From Thermofontimicrobium_A sp034505795 (lineage in GTDB: Bacteria; Zhuqueibacterota; Zhuqueibacteria; Thermofontimicrobiales; Thermofontimicrobiaceae), in contig JAPDQM010000006.1 in NCBI GenBank assembly GCA_034505795.1, positions 12,262-76,261 on the forward strand: a stretch of 64,000 bases of DNA, read 5' to 3'. The notes below the pieces were generated by a model that was given only the letters and a program-made list of their open reading frames with translations, had not been told where the DNA came from and made no database searches. Position numbers and translations under genes: made by a program. Below, in pieces: positions 18,070-25,130 of this stretch; the first letter of the stretch is position 1; each line of letters begins with the position of its first letter.

Positions 18070-18510
18070 CTATAGAATTCCTTTTCGTTTCAGTATTTTT
18101 TTTAGTTTCTGCCGTCCTCTAAACACGCTAACATCCAGAGCCGTACGAGTCAATTCCAATTCTTGCTGGATCTGGTCGCGCGAAGCGCCTTCCAGAATCC
18201 GTTTGAAGATCTTTTTTTCGGTTTTATTCAGATGCTTCAGGGCCAATTTAATTTCGTCCAGCAAATCACACGAGATGACATTCTCCTCCGCTGATTCTGT
18301 GCTGTCATAAATATCAATCAGCGTATCTTTGTTGTCATCGAGGATCCCTTTGCGTCGGGTATCGCGACGGTAATCACCATAGGCAACCTTATCCAAAACT
18401 CCGTACGCCCAGGGCAAAATACCCTTTTCAAAATTGATCTGTTTGTATTTGCTGTGTATTATCAGCATGGCATCATGAACCAGATCTTCATTGCTCCTCG
18501 CATTCTTCAT
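18070..18510 (-). CDS. ECF-like sigma factor (short region 2 plus region 4)
   Basis: From the ATG at 18510 the protein is 146 residues. It begins almost directly with the region 2.1-2.2 line SNEDLVHDAMLIIHSKY, then ILPWAYGVLDKVAYGDYRRDTRRK (regions 2.3-2.4). The C-terminal half has region 4: LDEIKLALKHLNKTEKKIFK followed by the helix-turn-helix TRTALDVSVFRGRQKLKKIL. The usual first helices of region 2 are missing. GGAGG lies 10 bases upstream of this ATG, inside the preceding ORF, and the two coding regions overlap by 23 bases in different frames. The designed-looking start argues against a frameshift in one gene. It should direct RNA polymerase under control of the zf-HC2 protein next door. 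Confidence 0.72.
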   Translation of the reverse strand: MKNARSNEDLVHDAMLIIHSKYKQINFEKGILPWAYGVLDKVAYGDYRRDTRRKGILDDNKDTLIDIYDSTESAEENVISCDLLDEIKLALKHLNKTEKKIFKRILEGASRDQIQQELELTRTALDVSVFRGRQKLKKILKRKGIL

Positions 18511-18937
18511 TGCGGGTCTTCCTCCATTTTGTATGTAGTCGCTGAACAAGCTTCTTTCGAATCACCGAAAAGAGCACATTCTCTGCCTCCTTATGCTTTT
18601 CCCGTCGCGCGATATCCGCCAGCGAGTTGGTGATGAAATTGTCGAGAATCTGCCGCAATACATTCACTGCCAGAGACAGAGAACATCCTGGGTGACTGAA
18701 AGGATAGCGTTGTCTGAATTCGTCGATCGCCAATTGGCACACTTCATCGCTCTTTTCTATGATATTGATTCTCTCGGCGATTAGTGGATACGACCGAACT
18801 TCACGTGCGATAATATCCCTGAATCTTACAGCCAATTTGATAAAAAATTTTTCTGCCGCCTGACGATCACCCCTACGCGCGGCGGCAATTAATTCTTCCA
18901 GAGGAGATTCTTTAGTAGTTGCCAATTTTTGGGCCAT
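18488..18937 (-). CDS. Sigma-70 region 2-like protein without region 4
   Basis: The 149-residue protein opens with PLEELIAAARRGDRQAAEKF, the usual first helix of ECF sigma factors, and continues with KSDEVCQLAIDEFRQRY and LSLAVNVLRQILDNFITNSL, which fit regions 2.1-2.3 in order and spacing. No region 4 or helix-turn-helix follows: it ends in a basic tail (KLVQRLHTKWRKTRNEECEEQ-like) at the overlap with the next gene. It could be a region-2-only partner, as RsoA is for SigO in B. subtilis, or one half of a gene split by a frameshift. The good ribosome-binding site of the next gene favours two proteins. Confidence in the coding region is fair; in the family call, moderate. Confidence 0.62.
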   Translation of the reverse strand: MAQKLATTKESPLEELIAAARRGDRQAAEKFFIKLAVRFRDIIAREVRSYPLIAERINIIEKSDEVCQLAIDEFRQRYPFSHPGCSLSLAVNVLRQILDNFITNSLADIARREKHKEAENVLFSVIRKKLVQRLHTKWRKTRNEECEEQ

Positions 18938-19646
18938 AGCAATTCTGCAATGGATAATTTTACGGGATCAAAGAGGCAGCCCTGAGGTGGGTATTTATCA
19001 TTTTTAAAAATTTGAAGCGATACCATGTAACTGAGCATCAACTGAATACCGCCAATAGAATCATGAATTCGCGGCTGGCGGCTGTGCCAGGGCCGATTTC
19101 AAGGCTGACTGCCACGATGGCGATAGACCAACATGAACCAACTGCGATCAGATTGTCTGATTCGTTGATGAATGAACCAAACCTCGCTGTTAAATTCGCC
19201 TATCGTTTATTCATCAGAACCATTAGCTGACGCTTGAATCCATGATTTTCAGCCGTAATTTGAAAAAAAATTATTAAAAAATCAAGCAGAATATTAAAAA
19301 AAATGACCAGGTAGTTTATCACGACGGGCGAATCGAAAGCGTCAAGCTGCGAATTGGAACACGCGGTCGATTTTTAGCAAAATAAAATTAAAAGAAATGG
19401 AGTAGCTAATTTTCCGGCAAGGCCCAATCTGGCAAAAAACAATTAAGCAATAGCTAACAGGAAATGCAGCAGGATGGAGATTGTATCCCCCTTCAGGCAA
19501 AGGTGGTTTATCGTGATTCGCCTGTCTATAAGATCACTTTATTATCACGACACAAAGCTTCTACAAATCACGGCCATTCTTTATGGCAGATGCGCTGGCA
19601 ATATGTTCTCGCTTCAAGCAATGGCATCCAGTTCCACCGCAACTGG
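18938..19646. other. Gene-free 0.7-kb stretch between two sigma modules
   Basis: No open frame here has a start site, codon pattern or family signature that I can support. The part nearest 18937 must hold the promoter of the split-sigma operon, but I see no convincing -35/-10 pair. The DNA is A/T-rich around 19255-19320 and 19370-19400. Confidence 0.5.
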
Positions 19647-20210
19647 CTATTTGCCAGCCTTCTGTTTCTCTTTTCCCGACAGCGAATCGAGCTTGGGAAT
19701 CTGGAACTGTTGACCGAGCTTGTTTAATGACTCCATGTCAATTTTGCCTACGATATTTACAAATGTCGCCTCCCCGCTGGTATCAATAGACATGACCAGC
19801 AGACCGGCTACCTGCTTGCCTTCACCTTTAATGAAAAATTCCAAATGTTCATTCGGATCTCGCACGCGGATAACTTTTTCCCATTTATCACGCGCCAATT
19901 TATCGGAGGTTCGCTGAATAAATTTTTTCAGACCCTCAGCACCCTTTTGATCTACGGAAAATTGATCAACACGAATCAATACCAAATTGCTAATCAACTT
20001 AACCAACGGGGGATCATCATCCTTGCAAGATGAAGCGATCAGTGACAATAGCGGCTTGGTGATAAAAATCTCGACCGTCGTATTGGAATTTTTGAATTCA
20101 TTTAGCTTAGAAAGATCCACAAAACCAGGGTAGCGACTATAATCCTCTTCCTGGCTTAATGCCAGCAAGGGAATTGCCATCAGCCATGCTAAAAATGTGT
20201 AAGCTTTCAT
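19647..20210 (-). CDS. DUF4252-family exported protein
   Basis: The 187-residue protein has a signal peptide (MKAYTFLAWLMAIPLLALSQ). The mature part contains YPGFVDLSKLNEF, then a region around NLVLIRVDQFSVDQ and HLEFFIKGEGKQVAGLLVMS, the pattern of DUF4252. In Bacteroidetes this family usually lies behind a sigma/anti-sigma pair, exactly as here: its ATG overlaps the stop of the anti-sigma gene by 4 bases. The function is unknown; it may be a target or a sensor part of that regulatory module. Confidence 0.78.
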   Translation of the reverse strand: MKAYTFLAWLMAIPLLALSQEEDYSRYPGFVDLSKLNEFKNSNTTVEIFITKPLLSLIASSCKDDDPPLVKLISNLVLIRVDQFSVDQKGAEGLKKFIQRTSDKLARDKWEKVIRVRDPNEHLEFFIKGEGKQVAGLLVMSIDTSGEATFVNIVGKIDMESLNKLGQQFQIPKLDSLSGKEKQKAGK

Positions 20211-20767
20211 CGTTTTTCTCCATTGAATAAGGGTTTCAGAGCAGTGCTCAACGATGAGCGCAGCGGCTTGATGACCTGCTGAGGGAATATTTGATCTTCA
20301 AGCGCCTTCTGCGTTTGTATCTGGACCTGGCGTAACCATGAAATGGTAAACCTTACTTGATCTTTTGCTTGTTGTATTTCAGCATCCGTGTAGTGTTTCG
20401 CCTCTGGCGGCGGAAGCCCATGCTTGGGCGAGACTACAATCATGGCGCCAATGATGACTATCAGCGCAACAGTAGCCCAACGCCAGCGATAACGAACGGC
20501 CATCCCTGGCCGACGAGAACCAAATGAATGCTTTGTTGACGACTTGGGGTCGATTTGCAGAATTTCAAGGACTCTCAAAATTACATCATCCGGGCAGGGC
20601 TGAATGCCCAACTGCTGTAATGACTGATGAATCATCTGGTGGGACCTGACTTCCGACCGACAAGCCGAGCAGCCGGCCAGGTGTCGTCTGAGAGCCACCT
20701 TCGTCCAAATTGGCAGCTTGCCAGTTAGATAATCTTCCAACAATTCATTACATTGCTGACAGGTCAT
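20207..20767 (-). CDS. Membrane anti-sigma factor (zf-HC2)
   Basis: The 186-residue protein starts with a ZAS zinc finger, CQQCNELLEDYL followed by HLAGCSACRSE, and has one membrane segment at about residues 98-114 (ATVALIVIIGAMIVV). The C-terminal part, about 70 residues, is helical and faces the periplasm. It would hold the adjacent ECF sigma factor inactive at the membrane. Its start lies 13 bases after the sigma stop, and its end overlaps the DUF4252 gene by 4 bases, so the three genes are translationally coupled. Confidence 0.87.
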   Translation of the reverse strand: MTCQQCNELLEDYLTGKLPIWTKVALRRHLAGCSACRSEVRSHQMIHQSLQQLGIQPCPDDVILRVLEILQIDPKSSTKHSFGSRRPGMAVRYRWRWATVALIVIIGAMIVVSPKHGLPPPEAKHYTDAEIQQAKDQVRFTISWLRQVQIQTQKALEDQIFPQQVIKPLRSSLSTALKPLFNGEKR

Positions 20768-20780
20768 CTTAGATTCTTCC

Positions 20781-21308
20781 TTACGAATACAAAGCCTTTA
20801 AATATCGACACAACAATTTTCGGCCTCGATGGACATATACCTTGACTGAATTGAGGGGAATGTCGAGCGAGGCGGCAATTTCTTCATATTTCAAGTTATG
20901 AATTTCGCGCATGATAATCACATGTCTGAGCAGCGGCGGCAATCGTTGAATCGCTTTCATAATATGCTCCCGCAGATCAAGATTGATCACCACGGTCTCG
21001 GGATTCAGTTCTTTATCAGCCGGCACCGCTTCTGAGCTATCACCATCAGCGTCATCCGATGGCCATGGTAGCGCTTGATTATTTTGCTGCCGATAAAAAT
21101 CGATGCAAGCATTTTGCGTAACCTTGAACACCCAACTTTTCAAAGCTGCAGCCGGAATTTTTTCAAAATGGTGCCACAATTTTATTAGGACTTCCTGGGT
21201 GATGTCAGCCGCATCTGCCGCATTGCCCATGAAATAATAGGCGTGGCTATAGATCACATCCTTGAAATGCGCGACATGTATTTTAAATTGGCTCTGGTTC
21301 ATTTTCAT
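20781..21308 (-). CDS. ECF RNA polymerase sigma factor
   Basis: The 175-residue protein has region 2 (VIYSHAYYFMGNAADAADITQEVLIKLW and the WVFKVTQNACIDFYRQ core-binding/-10 helix) and region 4 (AIQRLPPLLRHVIIMREI then YEEIAASLDIPLNSVKVYVHRGRK). Length and order are normal for an ECF sigma factor. It leads a three-gene operon with its zf-HC2 anti-sigma factor and a DUF4252 protein. Two in-frame ATG codons (21308, 21302) are both possible starts. Autoregulation is likely for this class, but no matching promoter was identified. Confidence 0.92.
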   Translation of the reverse strand: MKMNQSQFKIHVAHFKDVIYSHAYYFMGNAADAADITQEVLIKLWHHFEKIPAAALKSWVFKVTQNACIDFYRQQNNQALPWPSDDADGDSSEAVPADKELNPETVVINLDLREHIMKAIQRLPPLLRHVIIMREIHNLKYEEIAASLDIPLNSVKVYVHRGRKLLCRYLKALYS

Positions 21309-21547
21309 TCCATAAGCAAAACGTTTGAGCGGAACAAAATGTTACAGATGTAGGATGAATTTGTTGTGGGCAAATATGCAAGGCTGACCAGGCTGTAATA
21401 CCGCTCGAATGGCCATTCACGCGAAATGAATCGAAAAATTAGGTTACTCAATAACACGATCGAAAGATATCAAGTCAGCAACCGGGGGCAAGTGGCGTTA
21501 AAGTTGCTTGCCTGGCGAATGTTGGAACCAGGCAGGCGCATGACCCA

Positions 21548-21928
21548 TTATTTGCCACCATCTTCCCGCGGCACCGATAGATAGGCATAGGCATTAAAAT
21601 CAGCTATCGCCTGCTCGGCCGAGGGCGAGACATTGATTATTTTCACATCCCCATTTTTAGAGCGCACCTTAGCCGTGGCTTCGATCAGCGTGGCGATGAA
21701 AGTGGGGCTGGGATCATCGATGTAGGTCATATCCAAAATAATTTTATAAAACGAGTGCTGAAAACATTGGTTGAAGGCGGCGGTTAGATAAACCGTCGCC
21801 AGTTTTGGACTAACCGCCTCTGTAAATTTGACCTTGATAATGTCCCGATTTTGGCCCACTTTCTGCAAAATCAGTTTTCGACTTTCCGTCATAGGATTGC
21901 TTTCGTTAACAATTTCGATTAGATTCAC
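21548..21928 (-). CDS. STAS-domain protein
   Basis: The 126-residue protein matches an anti-sigma-factor antagonist (STAS) fold: KFTEAVSPKLATVYLTAAFNQ, the central strand IILDMTYIDDPSPTFIATLIEATAKVRSKNGDV-like segment and VKIINVSPSAEQAI. In classical members a Ser or Thr at the start of the helix after the strand is phosphorylated; here the position reads DDPSPTF, so Ser or Thr is available but the motif is unusual. It starts 3 bases after the MenA-like gene's stop, so it is in that operon. No RsbW-type kinase is near. A 13th-codon ATG is an alternative start. Confidence 0.7.
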   Translation of the reverse strand: MNLIEIVNESNPMTESRKLILQKVGQNRDIIKVKFTEAVSPKLATVYLTAAFNQCFQHSFYKIILDMTYIDDPSPTFIATLIEATAKVRSKNGDVKIINVSPSAEQAIADFNAYAYLSVPREDGGK

Positions 21929-21931
21929 AGC

Positions 21932-22849
21932 TTACTGCAGCGCACGATCGATCACGAAACTGAGGATGAGCAGCAAACCGGTGAACAGATGGTTCATTAT
22001 CGTGCTGGCATTAGCCGGCGCCAATTTCAAGCTGTCGTTATAATTCACTTGAGCGATGCGGATCGACTTAAATGCAATCGGCAAGGTAATCAGTGCCAAC
22101 AAGGAGAATGGCGGTAATGTATCCGTTACCACGCCGACCACAACAATGGCATAGGTTAATAGCATCATCAGAATGTAGCCCTTAACCGCTCGTTCTTTGC
22201 CCAACCGAACGACCAAATGATTTTTGCCAACTGCCTGGTCGGCTTTGGCATCCTGAAATTCGTTAATGTAGAGCACCGCACTGATCAGCAGCGCTACCGG
22301 CAAGGACGCAATGATCGGCAACCATGAAAATTTTCCGGTTTGGACATAAAATGCACCAAAGGTCATCAACACGCCAAAATTAATGCCAATCAACGCTTCA
22401 CCAATGCCCCGACCCACCAGATTGATCTTTGGAAATACATACAAAATGGCCGAAAGGACACCAAAAACGCCAATTACCAGCACCACCCACCCCATTTTAT
22501 ATGATAAGTACAATCCAATCAGGCTACCTAACGTCAGACAGATGATGGCTTCCACAAGCACTTCGGTGGGCGTGAGCAATTTTTGCTGAATCAAACGGCT
22601 GCCGCCGGTAAATGGCCGAACATACTCATGGTTGATTACGTCGTTTTGCGAGAGATGATCAAAATAATCATTGATCACATTGGCGCCAGCATGGAGCAAA
22701 ATACCGCCTATTAGCGCCAACAAAAAATATCCGGCATGAAACGACTGCGTCATGTCATAAGCAATAACCGTACCCAGGATAATGGGTACAATAGCAGCAG
22801 TGAAGAATGGAGCACGTAGTTCTAGAAGATAGAGCTTCAGTTTCCTCAT
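21932..22849 (-). CDS. UbiA-family prenyltransferase (MenA-like)
   Basis: From the ATG at 22849 (AAGGGA upstream) the protein has 305 residues and about eight to nine membrane helices. The first Asp-rich motif is NVINDYFDHLSQND (residues 57-70) and the second lies in EFQDAKADQAVGKNHL. Both bind the prenyl diphosphate through Mg2+. The line RPFTGGSRLIQQ is typical of 1,4-dihydroxy-2-naphthoate polyprenyltransferase (MenA), the membrane step of menaquinone synthesis. No other men gene is nearby, so another aromatic acceptor is possible. The gene lies in one operon with a B12-radical SAM protein and a STAS protein. Confidence 0.85.
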   Translation of the reverse strand: MRKLKLYLLELRAPFFTAAIVPIILGTVIAYDMTQSFHAGYFLLALIGGILLHAGANVINDYFDHLSQNDVINHEYVRPFTGGSRLIQQKLLTPTEVLVEAIICLTLGSLIGLYLSYKMGWVVLVIGVFGVLSAILYVFPKINLVGRGIGEALIGINFGVLMTFGAFYVQTGKFSWLPIIASLPVALLISAVLYINEFQDAKADQAVGKNHLVVRLGKERAVKGYILMMLLTYAIVVVGVVTDTLPPFSLLALITLPIAFKSIRIAQVNYNDSLKLAPANASTIMNHLFTGLLLILSFVIDRALQ

Positions 22850-22871
22850 AGTTGATCCCTTCTGATTTTGA

Positions 22872-24581
22872 TTATTCAAATAAAATTGCCCAGGCAATAT
22901 TCAGCAACTTGAATCGAGTTCGCAAGAGGGGCCATTTTATTTCGCGCTTTTCATTGATAGTGGCCATGCTATGCTGAGCCATGTCCAATTCCAATTCCTT
23001 CAACTGGGGCCAGCAATCGGCATCGGGCCCATGGGCGCAAACCTCATCAATACGTCGTAACATGGCCTGCGCCTGCTGGATTCGGTTAATAATTGTGTCG
23101 TATTCCACCTGCTGGATCAGACCATGTTTCAGTTTGATGGCGGATAAGCGGCTGGCTGCTTGATAGGTGACAGCCACGATCTGGTCGCGTGTGAGCCAGT
23201 TGGTTTCGTAGCTCAGAAAATACTTCCAGCTTGGCTTCAACAAAGCCTGGCGATAGTCCTCCAGCGAGTGATAAAAAATTTTATAACCAAACCGCTTCGG
23301 ATTTTCGAAGGCAATACTTCCCGGATCGAGAAACGGTGCCAACGGCGAAATGAACGGCACCACACGCGGACCGAATTTCTCCAACAAATAATCACTGTAT
23401 TCGACCGTTTCCAACACCGATTGCTCGGTCTGATGTGGTAGGCCGATCATAAAAAAGATATCAAACTTGCGGCAGCCCCGTTCCAGCGCCCATTGGATAT
23501 TCGCCTCAATAGCTTCATTAGAGTAATGCTTGCCAGATTTTCGGCGCACCAGGGGATCATGGGATTCGGGTGAGAACTCCAGATTGAAATGAGAAACGGC
23601 TGCCGCGAGCTTATCATAAAATGTTTCCGTTGCTGGAACAAAAATTTCAAAAACCAGTTCGTTCTTGACCTTAATTTTAGCCAGTCCCGAGATGACACGA
23701 TCTGCATAATCCGAACCGGGTTGGTTCAAATCGCCAATGACAAAAATAGGACCGCTGGTGAACCGACTGATGTCATGGATATCCTGCACGATCAACTCAG
23801 GCGCACGATAGGATGGCTGGCTGCGCTCGCAATAATGTTTCATGCCATATTGCGATCCACCACAAATAACACAATTATGGGTGCAACCGCGACAGGTCAT
23901 CACTGCCGTGATGGGATAGCGCCACCAATCGTAAATCGCCGTCATGCTCCGGCTATCCAGATATTTGACTGCCAATTTGAACAGGTTTTTATAATTGTTA
24001 GTAAATTCGTTCAACTGATCGGGTTGATATTGGATCGGATTCGAATGTACCTGCCCCCCTCGGTCGCGCCAGGTTAGATTGGAGACAGTCGAATAATCGC
24101 CCCGCTCTTTCAGTGCAGCCAGAAGCTGTCGTAAGGGCTCTTCGGTGGAATCCCCCCGAACGATAAAATCAACTTGTGGATAACGGATGAGCTGATCGTG
24201 GAAATAGGTCGCAGAATAGCCGCCAAAGATCACCGGTATCTCTGGATGATATTTTTTGCAGAGGCGAGCAATTTCCAGACTCCCCTGTGCATGCACGAGC
24301 CAATGCAAATCAATTCCGAACGCCACCGGCCGCAGCCGCGCGATCATCTTCTCGGCATCAAACTTATGGTCGTGCAACATACGATAGGCTAAATTGATGA
24401 TCCGCACACCAATCCCATTTTTCTCTAAATGCTCAGCAATAGATGAAAAACCGACGGGATACATTTCAAATATTGGAGTAGATGGCACCACATCGCTGAT
24501 AGGACCCAGTAAATTGGGTCGCTGCCGAAAATCATAGATCGCTGGAGCATGGAGCAGAATTAGATCAGGTTTGCCAAACAT
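22872..24581 (-). CDS. B12-binding domain radical SAM protein
   Basis: The 569-residue protein has an N-terminal cobalamin-binding-like Rossmann region (LILLHAPAIYDFRQRPNLLG to IFGGYSATYFHDQLI, about 1-160). A radical SAM domain follows with the cluster motif CTHNCVIC (Cys233, 237, 240) preceded by MTCRG. DVVPSTPIFEMYPVGFSSIA and the helical C-terminus resemble a conserved family that I recall as the Ta0216-type B12-radical SAM proteins; that name should be checked. Such enzymes often methylate unactivated carbons or rearrange lipids and cofactors. The next gene downstream, 22 bases away, is a MenA-like prenyltransferase, so action on a quinone or prenyl lipid is possible (inference). Confidence 0.87.
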   Translation of the reverse strand: MFGKPDLILLHAPAIYDFRQRPNLLGPISDVVPSTPIFEMYPVGFSSIAEHLEKNGIGVRIINLAYRMLHDHKFDAEKMIARLRPVAFGIDLHWLVHAQGSLEIARLCKKYHPEIPVIFGGYSATYFHDQLIRYPQVDFIVRGDSTEEPLRQLLAALKERGDYSTVSNLTWRDRGGQVHSNPIQYQPDQLNEFTNNYKNLFKLAVKYLDSRSMTAIYDWWRYPITAVMTCRGCTHNCVICGGSQYGMKHYCERSQPSYRAPELIVQDIHDISRFTSGPIFVIGDLNQPGSDYADRVISGLAKIKVKNELVFEIFVPATETFYDKLAAAVSHFNLEFSPESHDPLVRRKSGKHYSNEAIEANIQWALERGCRKFDIFFMIGLPHQTEQSVLETVEYSDYLLEKFGPRVVPFISPLAPFLDPGSIAFENPKRFGYKIFYHSLEDYRQALLKPSWKYFLSYETNWLTRDQIVAVTYQAASRLSAIKLKHGLIQQVEYDTIINRIQQAQAMLRRIDEVCAHGPDADCWPQLKELELDMAQHSMATINEKREIKWPLLRTRFKLLNIAWAILFE

Positions 24582-24596
24582 GCGTTTCTTTCGTTG

Positions 24597-24827
24597 TTAT
24601 GTTTCGGGTGAAACGTCTGTTGCATGGGCCGCAGCCATCAATTCCGCCAGTTGGCGGTTCTGGAACTGCTGAATTGCCAGGCTGAGTTTGTATTCCAGCG
24701 CCAGCCATTGTGTCTCCAGTTTTAGCCGTCGCTGTTCCACCCAAACTTCATCCCGCCCAATGACTGCCGCATAACTATCCCTGTTATCCGGCGTCAGAAC
24801 TGCATTTCCCCTTCGATATCGTCGCAT
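24597..24827 (-). CDS. Small protein of unknown function, first in the radical SAM operon
   Basis: The 76-residue protein is rich in Arg, Gln and Leu, with one long predicted helix (VWVEQRRLKLETQWLALEYK onward). Its ATG has GGGGGA about 6 bases upstream, and it ends 15 bases before the radical SAM start. No signal peptide, cysteine pair or family signature is visible. Strand, spacing and ribosome-binding site support a real gene. A helper for the radical SAM protein is a guess from position. Confidence 0.5.
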   Translation of the reverse strand: MRRYRRGNAVLTPDNRDSYAAVIGRDEVWVEQRRLKLETQWLALEYKLSLAIQQFQNRQLAELMAAAHATDVSPET

Positions 24828-25130
24828 AATTTCCCCCAGGTATATAGCTGATGCTGTTACATGAAGTTTTAAATATAAACGCCTGAAATGAAAAATTCAA
24901 TCTTTTTTTTTAGTTTTTTCTACCTTACCTTACTCATGACCGGTCTGGTCCCAATTGGCGCCAATACTATGGCCGTCATTGCATGGATCAGCCGCATTGC
25001 CGTCACAGCGTACCGGTTAATTTTTATGCTTGACTTTTTAAATTGTTCTGTATATATTTCCACAGCGCAATCAGCCGCAGCACCGGAGCAATCAAAAAAA
25101 AGCATCAAAATTATGCAAGAGGCTTACTGA
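24828..25130. other. Divergent promoter region
   Basis: This 0.3-kb region separates the minus-strand radical SAM operon from the plus-strand penicillin acylase gene, so it should hold two promoters. Short open frames exist on both strands (24888-25130 plus, 24920-25108 minus), but neither has a ribosome-binding site or a recognisable product. I treat it as non-coding. Confidence 0.5.

Noticed and set aside
18488..18549. Simple frameshift in a single sigma gene
   Set aside because: Not fully excluded, but the second gene has its own GGAGG and ATG and the first ORF has a full region 2, so two genes are the better reading.
21509..21534. TGCCTGG/CCAGGCA hairpin after the STAS gene
   Set aside because: The stem is 7 bp and no U-tract follows on the minus strand, so a terminator is not supported.
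24888..25130. 80-codon plus-strand open frame before the penicillin acylase gene
   Set aside because: It has no ribosome-binding site, low-complexity hydrophobic content and no family; the acylase has its own start signal right after it.
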